DNA of 64,000 nucleotides, taken from NCBI RefSeq assembly GCF_028609845.1, contig NZ_CP063191.1:1798001-1862000 (forward strand), read 5' to 3'. Of this stretch, positions 17,647 to 26,813 are shown one piece after another. Numbering within the stretch: the stretch's first letter is position 1; every line of letters begins with the position of its first letter. This DNA is from Corynebacterium heidelbergense. GTDB taxonomy: Bacteria > Actinomycetota > Actinomycetes > Mycobacteriales > Mycobacteriaceae. The position numbers and the translations under genes are program-made. Below the pieces are notes generated by a model. It ran no database searches. It was given only the letters and a program-made list of their open reading frames with translations, and was not told where the DNA came from.

Positions 17647-20600
17647 CTATCAACCGTTCTAATTCTTCAGCATCTGGCAGTGTATCCGGTTCGAAGGTCT
17701 CGTTGGCCTTCACGTAGTGGAAGGCGGCGCGGACATTCTGCTCGGGCACGTGGACGCCCAGCTCGGCGGATAGCACCCTCGCCCAGGCCAGCCGGTACAC
17801 CGCCAACTGCATGATGGCCGCGGGCATCTCTGCGGGCCCCGGCTTGCTGCCCGTTTTCCAATCGAGGACCAGCCAGCCACGCGCCGGGTCGGTGGCGTCG
17901 TGAAAAACGGCGTCGATCCGACCCTCGAAGACATACCGGCCGATGGTGACGGAGTAGGCCCCCTCCACGCTCTCCGGCTGCCGGTTGGCCCATTCGGAGG
18001 CGAGAAATTGCCGCTTGAGCTCGGCGAGCTGGGGGTCCTGGAGGCTAGCGTCGGAGGCGCCGGGCAGCTCGTCATAGTCCATGAGAGAAGTGATGTGGTA
18101 GTGCTGTTCCACCCAGTTGTGGAATGCGGTTCCCCGTTTGGCCATTGGTTGTGGACGCAAGGGAACGGGGCGCCGCCGACGGCGGGCGAACTCCTCCTCA
18201 TCGCGTCGCAGGGAGACGGCCTCCGTGGCGGTGAGGCGGGCGCCGAGGGGCACCACCACCTTCTCCCTCAGTTCGGCGGCGTGTTCCTCCAGCAAAAGCT
18301 CCGTCTCAGCGCACCACTGCTGCGCCAGCTCGGAGGAGGAGGCCGGGGCCTGTTTGGGGTCTGCGCGGGTGACGAGGGCCACTGCCTCCGCGAAGTCCGG
18401 GTCCCGCTGGGATAGAGGTTCTTGCGGCCAATGCGGGAGCGATCGCGGATCAGGATCGCCCTGCGCCGCCTCCGCATCGCGCCGCGCCGCGTAGTCCGCG
18501 CTGAGATCCAGGTGGGCGGCGCTGGGGAACATGAGCTCATCCTCCCGGGTGAGCTGGCCGTCCTCGACGGCCTTGAGGTGCTTGGAAGTCACCTTCGCCC
18601 GCAGTGCGGACCAGTGCACCACCGGTCGTCCGGGATGGGCCAGCGGGGGCGTGCCCGGATCGCTAAACACCACATCGGGACTGAGCGCATTGCGCAGCAG
18701 GGTGAGGGCCACTGCCGGGTCCTTGGCCCCCTGTCCGCCCTGCGGGGAGAAAGCGGAACCGCTGGCCAGCAGGACCCGCTGGGTGCGGGTGATAGCCACG
18801 TAGAAGACGCGGTCCGACTCCTTGGCCCCGTAGGCCCGCACCCGGGAGACGAAGTCCATCACGGCCTTTTTGTGGTCGGTGTGGGTGCCGACCTCGGCGG
18901 TATCCAGCACGGGGAAGGCGTGGGGCCCGTCGGCGTCTCCGCGCAGGGCGGAGGGCACCAGTGCCGGGGCGCTGGCCCAGGTCCGCGCGGATTTGGGGCA
19001 GGTGGCGTCGTCGTAGGCGCTGCGGTCGCAGTGGGGCACGGCGACGATGTCCCACTCCAGCCCCTTGGCCTTGTGCACGGTGAGGATCTGCACGGTGTTT
19101 TCCCGCTTGCTGACCTCCCCCGGCTCCAGGCCCGCCTCCTGGTCGTGGGCGGCCCGCAGGTAGTCCACGAGGGCGGCGGGATCTGTGCCCCCCACCTCCG
19201 CAAATCCGCGCACAACCTCCGCGAAACGGTCCAGGTGGCTGGTCCCCAGGGCGCTTTCCGCGTCGGCGTGCCAACGGGTCAACACCTCCACCCGCATCCC
19301 TATCATGCGCTCGATGTCCGCCACCAAGTCCGGCAGGGCTTTGCCCAGGCTGTGCCGGCGCAGGTAGCCCAGTTCCGCGGCGAGGGCTGCGATCCGCTGG
19401 GCCCCGGCCGGGCTCATCCCCTGGTCCACGGCGTCCGAAAAATCCGCCGCCGCCTCCGCCAACCCCACCGTGCCCTCAGCGGGGTTGGGGATGAGCTCCG
19501 CCAGTGTCTCGGCCAAGGGCGAGTCAATGCCGGCCAGGTGGGCGGGCAGTTCCTGGGGTTCGGCGGCCACCTGGCTCCCCCGGTGCTGGATCTGGGCGGT
19601 CCGCTCGGACAGGACCGCCAGGTCTGCGGCACCGATGTTCCACCTGGGGCTGGTGAGCAGCCGCAGCATGGCGACGTCATCGGTGGGATCCACCAGCACG
19701 CGCAGGGTCGCATACACATCGGCCACTTCCGGCTGGTCCAGAAGGCCGGGGCCCGCCGTCATCTCGGCGGGCACGCCCCGCTCCCGCAGCTTGGCGTAGA
19801 TGGGCGGGGCGTCCATGTTCCGGCGAACTAACACGGCCGCGCTGAAGGTCCCGCCCTCCGCGCGCAGGTGTTCCTCCCAGTGCCGCGCCAGCTCGTCGGC
19901 CAACCAGTCCAGCTCCTGCTCGCGCTCGTCGAAGAAGCCCACGTTGATCTGGGCTTCTTGCGCGTTGGGGCCGGCCGTCAGCGGGGAGACCGGGCGCTCC
20001 CCCACCCGCATGCCTGCGACCTCCATGGACCAGGCGGACACCTCGTTGGCCAGGTCGAGCACCCCGGCCGGGTTGCGGAAGGAGGTGGTTAGCTCCAGCT
20101 TGCGGGCCGGCTCATCGCCGACGGGGAAATCGGTGCGGAAGTTCTCCAGGTTGGAAGCCGTGGCCCCGCGAAATCCGTAGATGGACTGCATGGGATCCCC
20201 CACCGCAGTCACCATGGGCGCCGGCGTGCTGCCCTGCCCGTACAGACTGCGCAGGAAGACGCGCTGAGCGTGGCCGGTGTCCTGGTACTCGTCCAGCATC
20301 ACCACGTGGAAGCGGCGGCGCTGGGCCTCCCCCACCTGCGGGTGGGCCACCACGAGCTGCGCGGCCTTCGTCATCTGCTGGCTGAAGGTCATCAACTGCA
20401 GCTCGTCCAGCCGCGCCCGGTAGGCCGCGACCACCGGCAGCAACTCCAGGCGGGTCCGCTGCGCGGTGAGGAACTTCTCGTTGTCCTGGTTCAGCTTGGG
20501 GGTCACGCCATCGGCTGCGGTCCCGGCCACCGCCAGCAGCTCGTCGATGGCGCTCTGGGTTTCCTCCGCTACCTCCGCCGGTTCGATGAGGTGGTTATCC

Positions 20601-21172
20601 ATCTCGTCCGATAGCTGCTTCACCGCCTTGATCAGCTCTGGCACCTGGGCGTAGGCCCGCACCCGCCCCTGCCATTCGAGGGCCACATCGCGCAGCAGGA
20701 TCCAGCGCTCGGCCTCGGTGATAATGCGGGTGGCTGGCTCCACGGGGATGAGCAGCCCGTATTCCCGCACGATCGTGCCCGCGTAGGAGTCGTAGGTGGA
20801 CACTGCCGGGGCAATGTTCTGCAGGGCCGCGCGCCGGGGATCCTCGGCGGGCAGATCCTGCATGAACTCGCTGTTGGCCAGGGCCTGGAGCCGGCTGCGA
20901 ATGCGCTGGCGCAGTTCCGTGGCGGCCTTGCGGGTGAAGGTCAGGCCCAGCACGTTCTCCGGGTTGACGTATCCGTTGGCTACCAGCCAGACCACCCGGG
21001 CAGCCATCGTCTCGGTTTTTCCGGCCCCGGCCCCGGCGACCACCAGGTAGTTGCCGGTGGGTGGGGCCGAAATCACGGCGGCCTGTTCCGGGGTGGGCGG
21101 ATGCTTCTGGCCCACCAGCTTGGATAGCCGTTCCGGGGTGACGCCAGGCCCGGAAATGTGTTCGGGGTGCAT
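17639..21172 (-). CDS. adnB: AdnB subunit of the AdnAB helicase-nuclease
   Basis: 1177 residues. UvrD-like motor: Walker A GAGAGKT at about 47-53, VMLDEYQDT Walker B, AVGDPMQSIYGFRGA motif, and QILTVHKAKGLEW and FYVAITRTQ motifs. The C-terminal RecB-family nuclease domain has GRIDAVF followed by WLVLDWKTGSK, the Asp and the Asp/Lys of the nuclease motif. AdnAB resects double-strand breaks in actinobacteria, and AdnB carries the lead ATPase. The ATG at 21172 shares its A with the TGA of adnA (TGATG); a GTG one codon earlier is possible. Length agrees with the mycobacterial protein of about 1100. Next gene overlaps its end. Confidence 0.93.
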   Translation of the reverse strand: MHPEHISGPGVTPERLSKLVGQKHPPTPEQAAVISAPPTGNYLVVAGAGAGKTETMAARVVWLVANGYVNPENVLGLTFTRKAATELRQRIRSRLQALANSEFMQDLPAEDPRRAALQNIAPAVSTYDSYAGTIVREYGLLIPVEPATRIITEAERWILLRDVALEWQGRVRAYAQVPELIKAVKQLSDEMDNHLIEPAEVAEETQSAIDELLAVAGTAADGVTPKLNQDNEKFLTAQRTRLELLPVVAAYRARLDELQLMTFSQQMTKAAQLVVAHPQVGEAQRRRFHVVMLDEYQDTGHAQRVFLRSLYGQGSTPAPMVTAVGDPMQSIYGFRGATASNLENFRTDFPVGDEPARKLELTTSFRNPAGVLDLANEVSAWSMEVAGMRVGERPVSPLTAGPNAQEAQINVGFFDEREQELDWLADELARHWEEHLRAEGGTFSAAVLVRRNMDAPPIYAKLRERGVPAEMTAGPGLLDQPEVADVYATLRVLVDPTDDVAMLRLLTSPRWNIGAADLAVLSERTAQIQHRGSQVAAEPQELPAHLAGIDSPLAETLAELIPNPAEGTVGLAEAAADFSDAVDQGMSPAGAQRIAALAAELGYLRRHSLGKALPDLVADIERMIGMRVEVLTRWHADAESALGTSHLDRFAEVVRGFAEVGGTDPAALVDYLRAAHDQEAGLEPGEVSKRENTVQILTVHKAKGLEWDIVAVPHCDRSAYDDATCPKSARTWASAPALVPSALRGDADGPHAFPVLDTAEVGTHTDHKKAVMDFVSRVRAYGAKESDRVFYVAITRTQRVLLASGSAFSPQGGQGAKDPAVALTLLRNALSPDVVFSDPGTPPLAHPGRPVVHWSALRAKVTSKHLKAVEDGQLTREDELMFPSAAHLDLSADYAARRDAEAAQGDPDPRSLPHWPQEPLSQRDPDFAEAVALVTRADPKQAPASSSELAQQWCAETELLLEEHAAELREKVVVPLGARLTATEAVSLRRDEEEFARRRRRPVPLRPQPMAKRGTAFHNWVEQHYHITSLMDYDELPGASDASLQDPQLAELKRQFLASEWANRQPESVEGAYSVTIGRYVFEGRIDAVFHDATDPARGWLVLDWKTGSKPGPAEMPAAIMQLAVYRLAWARVLSAELGVHVPEQNVRAAFHYVKANETFEPDTLPDAEELERLIDG

Positions 21173-24100
21173 CACACTACCGCCTTTCCTTCGGGTTGAG
21201 CTGGGCAGATCGAAGTCAGGTCACAGCGCACGCAGTGCTTGCCCGGGATAGCCCGGAAAACCGGGCCGCTGACTGCGGGTGCCAGGTCCAAGAGCCACTG
21301 CGCGAAGGCTTCCCGCTCCTCCGCCGTGCTGGCGTTCTGCCGCCTTAGGGAGGGGCCCGACTTGACGGGTACGGCCGGGTAGACCAGGGCGGCACCCGCC
21401 GGTTGGTGGCCCTGGAGGGCCAGCGCAAACTGGTAGCTGGCCAACTGGGGACTTTCGGCCGCCTGATCCTTGGTCAGCGTGTGATTTCCAGTTTTGAAGT
21501 CGTACACCGTCGCCTCTCCATTGCCCGCGATGGCGATGAGATCGGCGCGGCCGCTGATCCGCACAAGTGTGCCTTCCTCGGTCTGGCCCACCTCCCCGGT
21601 CAGCCAGTGCTCGCTGAGCAGTCTGCCGGGCGGATCGGCGTGCTCCAGCTCGTCCTTAGTCTTGGTGATCCACCGGTGGAGCCCGCGCACCGCGGCTTCC
21701 CACTTGTCGGCAGCCTCCTCCAGCGCCGCCTCGGAAGGGGCTTCTACCAGGTCCGGGAGCACTGCGTGAATGGCCGCCACGGCATCGTCCTCCCCGAGGC
21801 CCGTGATGATGGCTTCCGCCACCGCGTGCACCGCGATCCCGATGCGCATTTGCGGTGTGGACTCTCCCACCCCTTGGTGTTGGTTCATGAACACCTGGAA
21901 GGGGCAGTTGGCCAGGGCTTCCAGACCCGAGGGGCTCAGCCGGAGCTCCCCGTGCCGATCGAGGATGAGGTCCGCCGTGGAGGGGGGCAGGGCACCGAGC
22001 CACTGGTGGGGCAGGGCCGCGTACACCTCTTTCGCCCCCATCCGGGCCAGGTTCTGCGCGGCCACCTGCCGGTCCGGGTAGGGCAAGTGGGGATTGCGCA
22101 CGGCGTGGCGCATCTCCGCGAGCACCGGCTCCAGAGCCAGGACGCGGGGCAACGCACTCTCTGCGGGGTGCTCATCCTCGCCCTCCCCACTCGGCTTGCC
22201 GGTGATTACCACCGCCGCGGTCTGCGCCAGTTCAGCTACGAAGCGGGAGGGCTCGTATCCCTCCCCTGTGGGACTGTCCACGGCGGTGACCACGGTGCGC
22301 TGCCGAGCCCGGGAGAGCGCGAGCAGGAATAGGCGCCGCTCCTCGTGCAAGGCGGCCACGTGCCGGGAGACGTAGGTGTCCGGGCTGATCCCCCGGTCGA
22401 TGAGGTCCACCAGCTCCTGCTGGCCGAACAGCCCGCCCACGGTAGGCCCGGCGGGCCAACTGTCCTCCTGGACCCCCACCACGCACACGAGGTCCCACTC
22501 CCGTCCGGCCGCGGCGTGGGCGGGGAGGATTTCCGCCGCACCCGGCCGCACCCCCCGCCGGTCGCGCCCCCCTGTCGGCAACTCCTGGGCGCGCACCGTG
22601 GACAGGAACGTCCCCAGGGAGGCAGAGGGGTTGCGTTCCACGAAATCCCCGGCCATGTCGAACAGGCTCATAACCGCGTCCAGGTCCTGGTCCGCCTGGG
22701 ACCCGGCGGTTCCCCCGCGCAGCGCCTGCGTTTGCAGCGAGGCGGAGAGCTTCGTCTTCTCCCAGATCTCCCACAGCACCATCTCCACACTGCGCCCCTG
22801 GGCGTAGGCCTGCCTCCCGGCGTCCAAGACCCGGTGCACGCTCTCCAGCATCCCCAGCTCCCGCGGGCCAAAGGCCGCAGTCCACTGGCGTTCCTGCTCC
22901 GGGCTAGCCTGGCGATTAACCAGCGCGGCCAGGCACTCCGCCACACCAAAGGGCAGCCCGTCCTCCTCCCGGCGCGGCAGGTCCGCAGACCCGGTGGCGT
23001 GCTGCTTGGCCAGGGCACGGGCGATGGCCCGCTCCACCCGCCGGCGCGTCATCGGGTCCGCCTCCCCGATGGAACTGGCTAGCAGGCTATCCACTTCCGC
23101 CACACTCAGCTCGCGCATCGACGCCTCCGCGGCGAGCAGAAGCGTGCGAACGAGCGGCTGTTCCGCCAGCACGGTGCTCGTCGGATCCACGGTCACCGGA
23201 ACCCCGTGGGATAGCAACACCCGGCGCAGCGGCGCGATCTGCCCGGTACCGCGCACAATGACGGCGATCCTGTCCCACTCCACGTGGTGGGCCACGTGGG
23301 CCCGGCGGATCACATCCGCCACGTACAGCCCCTGCGCTGTCACGCTGGGCGCCCGATACAACTCCAGTTCCCCCGGGTTGTCCGGCGCCGCGGCGCGCAG
23401 CGGCACCCGGGTGCTCACCGCGGGCAATCCGGCGGTCATGGCGGTCACGGCACCCACTGCCGCAGGACCCAGCCGGTGGCTCGCAGATAGCACCACCCGG
23501 TGCTCCTCGTCGGCCGCGTGTCGGGAAAGAAAGGCCTCGTCAGCCCCGCGGAAGTGGAAGACGCACTGATCCGGGTCCCCCGCGATGAGCGTCCGCGTTC
23601 CGGGGGTGAAAAAGTTCTCCACGAACTGCGCCGCTGCCGGGTCCAGGTTGTGGGCGTCATCCACCACAATCAACCGCAACCCCTGCTTCATCCGCAGCAG
23701 GAAATCCCGGCCCTCCCCCGGCGCATCCACCGCCGCCACCGCCGCGTGCAGCAACTCGGATGCATTGAGGTTCTCGGAGCCGCTCAACCGCTGGATCTGG
23801 GCAAACTCTTCCATAAACCGCCCGGCCCCCACCCACATTGGCCGCCCATGAGCCTCCCCCAGCTCACAGAGCTCCGCCGGGCCGATGCCGCGCTCCGTGG
23901 CGCGCAGAATCACGTCGCGCAACTGCCGGGCAAAGCCCACCATCGGCAGCGCCGGCACCATCTCCTCGGGCCAGTAGCGGTTGCCGTCAATCCGCTGCCC
24001 CTGCAACATCTGCTGGATCAGCGCGTCGTGCTCCGCACCTGTGATGAGGCGTGGCAGAGGCCGATTCTGCTGCTGCCGAATCGCCCGATACACCGCAAAC

Positions 24101-24501
24101 GCCCAGGAGTGCACGGAACGCACCGGGGATCCGGAGGCCGCGTAGCGCTCATCTTGGCGCAACCGTTCGAACAACTCCGTTCGCACCCGGGTCGCCGCTT
24201 CCTTGCTGGGGGTGAGGAACAGTACCTCCTCGGCCCGGTTCCCGCCCTGGGTCAAAAAGTCCGCGACGGCATCCACCAGCAAGCTCGTCTTGCCCGTCCC
24301 CGCCCCACCCAAAACTGCATAGGGGCGCGCGTAGTCCAGGCGCGAATCCCCGGTGACCAGGCCCGCTGGCACCCCGGACCAGGTGCGAGGGGTCGGTACT
24401 GCGCTCGGTGGGTTGGCATCCACAATCACGGTGGGACGCCGCGCCGCACCCATGCGCGCCTCGGGGCTATCGGCGGAATCGGAAGGCGGTAGCGGGTTCA
24501 T
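21172..24501 (-). CDS. adnA: AdnA subunit of the AdnAB helicase-nuclease
   Basis: 1109 residues from the ATG at 24501. Walker A GGAGTGKTS lies at about 65-73, followed by a degenerate UvrD-like motor (VVDDAHNLDP, IAGDPDQCVFHFRGAD). The RecB-type nuclease domain has ISGRADLIAI and VYDFKTG. It carries the iron-sulfur cysteines of AddB/AdnA: one in ANCPFQVF and three at the C-terminus (Cys1090, 1093, 1099; C-x2-C-x5-C). It acts with AdnB in end resection. A frame extending to 24876 overlaps the upstream gene in low-complexity sequence and is rejected; an ATG at 24531 is a weaker alternative. No strong ribosome site is visible, so translation probably depends on coupling to the upstream gene 65 bp away. 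Confidence 0.92.
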   Translation of the reverse strand: MNPLPPSDSADSPEARMGAARRPTVIVDANPPSAVPTPRTWSGVPAGLVTGDSRLDYARPYAVLGGAGTGKTSLLVDAVADFLTQGGNRAEEVLFLTPSKEAATRVRTELFERLRQDERYAASGSPVRSVHSWAFAVYRAIRQQQNRPLPRLITGAEHDALIQQMLQGQRIDGNRYWPEEMVPALPMVGFARQLRDVILRATERGIGPAELCELGEAHGRPMWVGAGRFMEEFAQIQRLSGSENLNASELLHAAVAAVDAPGEGRDFLLRMKQGLRLIVVDDAHNLDPAAAQFVENFFTPGTRTLIAGDPDQCVFHFRGADEAFLSRHAADEEHRVVLSASHRLGPAAVGAVTAMTAGLPAVSTRVPLRAAAPDNPGELELYRAPSVTAQGLYVADVIRRAHVAHHVEWDRIAVIVRGTGQIAPLRRVLLSHGVPVTVDPTSTVLAEQPLVRTLLLAAEASMRELSVAEVDSLLASSIGEADPMTRRRVERAIARALAKQHATGSADLPRREEDGLPFGVAECLAALVNRQASPEQERQWTAAFGPRELGMLESVHRVLDAGRQAYAQGRSVEMVLWEIWEKTKLSASLQTQALRGGTAGSQADQDLDAVMSLFDMAGDFVERNPSASLGTFLSTVRAQELPTGGRDRRGVRPGAAEILPAHAAAGREWDLVCVVGVQEDSWPAGPTVGGLFGQQELVDLIDRGISPDTYVSRHVAALHEERRLFLLALSRARQRTVVTAVDSPTGEGYEPSRFVAELAQTAAVVITGKPSGEGEDEHPAESALPRVLALEPVLAEMRHAVRNPHLPYPDRQVAAQNLARMGAKEVYAALPHQWLGALPPSTADLILDRHGELRLSPSGLEALANCPFQVFMNQHQGVGESTPQMRIGIAVHAVAEAIITGLGEDDAVAAIHAVLPDLVEAPSEAALEEAADKWEAAVRGLHRWITKTKDELEHADPPGRLLSEHWLTGEVGQTEEGTLVRISGRADLIAIAGNGEATVYDFKTGNHTLTKDQAAESPQLASYQFALALQGHQPAGAALVYPAVPVKSGPSLRRQNASTAEEREAFAQWLLDLAPAVSGPVFRAIPGKHCVRCDLTSICPAQPEGKAVV

Positions 24502-24566
24502 GCCACCCAGTGTGGCACGCGGCCGGGACATCGCGAATGGGCCGCCCGATTCACCCGTCTTGCCCC

Positions 24567-25493
24567 CTAGCCGCGCCCCTCGGCGCGCATCGCCTCCATC
24601 CGGGCCACCACCACATCCGCCACCCGGGCCAACCCCGGCCACGCCACTGCGCGGGACTGCGGGTGCAGGGCATGCACAAACAGGCGATACATCACCGCCC
24701 GCAGGGCCAGCTCCCAGAAGTCCGGCAAATGCTGCCAGCGATCCAGCAGCGCATCCGGCCCCCCGGCCCAGGCCATCGAATCCACCACCAGAAGAGCCAC
24801 CGACCACGCCGTCGGATGCCACATCGGCACCAAGTCCGTCACCGCGGGATCCGCCACCCCATCGAAGATCACGCACCCGGCGATATCCCCGTGGACCAGT
24901 TGCTCACGCTCCCCGATCTTCCCCCGCAACCCCGCCGCCCGGGCCGCGCGCACCAAAGCCTGCGCCACATCCTCGCGGGGCACCGCCTGCGGGTCCAACA
25001 CCGCAGTGATCCAAACGCTCGGATCCGGGGCGAAGGCCGCGGCATCGGCCGCCCGGAAAATCTCCTCCTCCCCAAAGGACTGTCCGGGGTCCGGGGGCAG
25101 CAGGAACATCGGCCGCGGCTCCCCCACCAGCGCCTCATTCATCCGCAGCGCCGCCGCCGCCATCTCGTCGAAGCGCGGGGCCCCATGCCCGGAGAGGAAG
25201 GTTCGCGCCCGCCACCCGGACACGCTGAACCGCCCATCACTCGACACGATGGGGCGGCTCACGGACACCCCGGCCGGGCGCACCCGAGTCATCACCCGCG
25301 CCACCCAGGCCGCCTGATCCTGCGGCGCGCTGCGAGAAATGACCGCCCGCTCGCACCGCCAGCCCTGGCCCCACGAATCCTCTAGCAGGACGGGGTGGGC
25401 CGCGGGCACCTGGAAGCTAGCCAGGATGTGCTCCGGCGGCATGGGTGCGCTGGGGCCCGCGGCACCCAAGTCCTCGGTAACGCGGTCGTTCAT
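24567..25493 (-). CDS. TIGR02569-family aminoglycoside-phosphotransferase-like protein
   Basis: 308 residues with the actinobacterial TIGR02569 layout. It has a WGQGWRCERAVISR N-lobe strand and an LVHGDIAGCVIF catalytic-loop equivalent at about 197-208. A downstream VTDLVPMWHPTAW segment keeps the second Asp, and a WAGGPDALLDRW helix follows. Family members normally read HGDLxGNVLF; here the Asn expected for Mg binding is Cys, so activity as a phosphotransferase is doubtful. The substrate of the family is unknown. The stop is 65 bp before adnA and the start is 6 bp after the stop of the DUF3152 gene, placing it inside the repair operon. M. tuberculosis Rv3205c has the same neighbourhood. Confidence 0.8.
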   Translation of the reverse strand: MNDRVTEDLGAAGPSAPMPPEHILASFQVPAAHPVLLEDSWGQGWRCERAVISRSAPQDQAAWVARVMTRVRPAGVSVSRPIVSSDGRFSVSGWRARTFLSGHGAPRFDEMAAAALRMNEALVGEPRPMFLLPPDPGQSFGEEEIFRAADAAAFAPDPSVWITAVLDPQAVPREDVAQALVRAARAAGLRGKIGEREQLVHGDIAGCVIFDGVADPAVTDLVPMWHPTAWSVALLVVDSMAWAGGPDALLDRWQHLPDFWELALRAVMYRLFVHALHPQSRAVAWPGLARVADVVVARMEAMRAEGRG

Positions 25494-25499
25494 CGCCGC

Positions 25500-26465
25500 T
25501 CACCGCCCCTGCAGCGGAAAGGGCCAGGGGTTCGGCCGGCAGGTCGTGTCGTCATCGCCGTACACCTCATTCGGCTCGATCTTTTTCAGCGTCCGATTGT
25601 TCAAGCTGAGGGTCTGCTGCATCATCACCGGGGCCAGGGCACCGTTCTTTTCACAGGGCTGGTGGTTGGCGAAGCCGATGCCGTGGCCCACCTCGTGGCT
25701 GATCATGTACTGCCGGTATCCCCCCAGGTCCCCCTCGAAGGGCAGGGCCCCACGCACCCACCGGCCCTCATTGAGCACTACGCGCCCGCCATCGGAGTAG
25801 AAACAGCTAGTCTCCATGGCGAACTCCGCCCCACAAGTATCCGCCGTGGTCTTCTGCGTGCTGAGCTGGATCCGCAGGTCCGGGTGCCGATCGTTTGTTT
25901 CCGTGATGTGCTGGAAGGCGAACTTGGGGTCGTGCGTCCAGCCCTTGGGGTTGGCCAAGGTTGCGTCCACCATGGCGGCGAAGGCCCCATCCCCGCCGAA
26001 GGTGGAGGAATCGATGCTGTCTTCCACCTCCACGACGTAGGTGAAGACCTTCTCCCCCTTGCCCACCTTTTGGCCCGGCTCCCCCACAGTCCGGTACTTG
26101 CCGCTCGCCGTCTCCGTCAGCGGCCCACCGTGGGGCAGGTCCCCCACCTTGTAGCCGGTGTACTGTCCGTCCGGCACCGGGCCTTCAGCCCCATCCCCGG
26201 AGCTTTCGACCGCGGCCGTGGGGGCGGAACCCTCGCCACCCCCCGAGTGCAGGGCATCTCCCAGCAACAGGCCGCTGACCAGCGCCGCGACGACGAGGAC
26301 GAGGGTTTTCCACCGCCCCTCCTCCAGCAAACCCCGGGCGGAGCGCTTGGGCCGGGCCCTCCGCTGCGGGGCCGGCAGGTCGAACTGTTCCCGGCGCGCG
26401 CGATCCACCCCCGGCCGCCGGGTGGGGCGGCTGGGGGTGGGCGGCGGCAGGGGGGAGCGATTCAT
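25500..26465 (-). CDS. DUF3152 membrane-anchored zinc metalloprotease-like protein
   Basis: 321 residues from the ATG at 26465. A proline/arginine-rich cytoplasmic head (1-50) is followed by one membrane helix (53-72) and an extracytoplasmic domain. This carries HEVGHGIGFANH at 257-268: an HExxH zinc helix followed by Gly and a third His, similar to but one residue longer than the metzincin HExxHxxGxxH. Four cysteines in the domain (TCG, SCF, QPCE, TTC) could form disulfides. The family (DUF3152; Rv3207c) is predicted to be a secreted or membrane protease with unknown targets. It is the first gene of the leftward operon leading into adnAB. An earlier start at 26606 would overlap the DUF3107 gene and is rejected. 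Confidence 0.85.
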   Translation of the reverse strand: MNRSPLPPPTPSRPTRRPGVDRARREQFDLPAPQRRARPKRSARGLLEEGRWKTLVLVVAALVSGLLLGDALHSGGGEGSAPTAAVESSGDGAEGPVPDGQYTGYKVGDLPHGGPLTETASGKYRTVGEPGQKVGKGEKVFTYVVEVEDSIDSSTFGGDGAFAAMVDATLANPKGWTHDPKFAFQHITETNDRHPDLRIQLSTQKTTADTCGAEFAMETSCFYSDGGRVVLNEGRWVRGALPFEGDLGGYRQYMISHEVGHGIGFANHQPCEKNGALAPVMMQQTLSLNNRTLKKIEPNEVYGDDDTTCRPNPWPFPLQGR

Positions 26466-26493
26466 CGAATTGCCACAGCGAGGGTTTCCCGGA

Positions 26494-26724
26494 TCAGATG
26501 AAGCCGACGGAGCGGCGTTCGGAGGTTCCGACCTCAATATAGGCGACCTGAGGGCGGGAGAGGATGAACTTGGAGCCCTTCGAATCCTCCAGGGTGGTCG
26601 TGGCATTGTTGTCCTCTGCCGCGGCGAGGAATTGTTCCAGCTGCGGCAGGATCTCCTCTTGGCTCTTGTCGCTGGTAATCAGCAACTCGCGCGGATTGTG
26701 CACCAAACCGATCTTGATCTGCAT
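26494..26724 (-). CDS. DUF3107 small protein (TB9.4 type)
   Basis: 76 residues. It begins MQIKIGL and carries the conserved RELLI, QSSKE-like acidic helix (EEILPQLEQFL), GSKFILSRPQVAYIEVG and GFI end of the actinobacterial DUF3107 family (Rv3208A, TB9.4). It is cytoplasmic with no known biochemical role. The stop is 28 bp before the DUF3152 start, so both may be co-transcribed. The start is divergent from the RhlE-type helicase gene with about 90 bp between them. In mycobacteria a tetR gene sits between these two; it is missing here. Confidence 0.9.
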   Translation of the reverse strand: MQIKIGLVHNPRELLITSDKSQEEILPQLEQFLAAAEDNNATTTLEDSKGSKFILSRPQVAYIEVGTSERRSVGFI

Positions 26725-26813
26725 CAGCAGCTATCCATCCTTAGGGGGTTTTGTCCGTGCAGTAGTCTGACCATCATAACGATTAATTGTCTACTGGCTA
26801 ACGAGGAGGCCCG

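Noticed and set aside
14162..19831. Long open frames in other phases over uvrD2, the K+ channel and adnB (for example 14162-16132, 16139-17533, 18422-19831)
   Set aside because: Low-complexity Gly/Arg/Pro translations overlapping well-supported genes; no start signals.
24502..24876. Upstream extension of adnA to 24876
   Set aside because: It would overlap the TIGR02569 gene by over 300 bp with Gly-rich sequence not found in AdnA.
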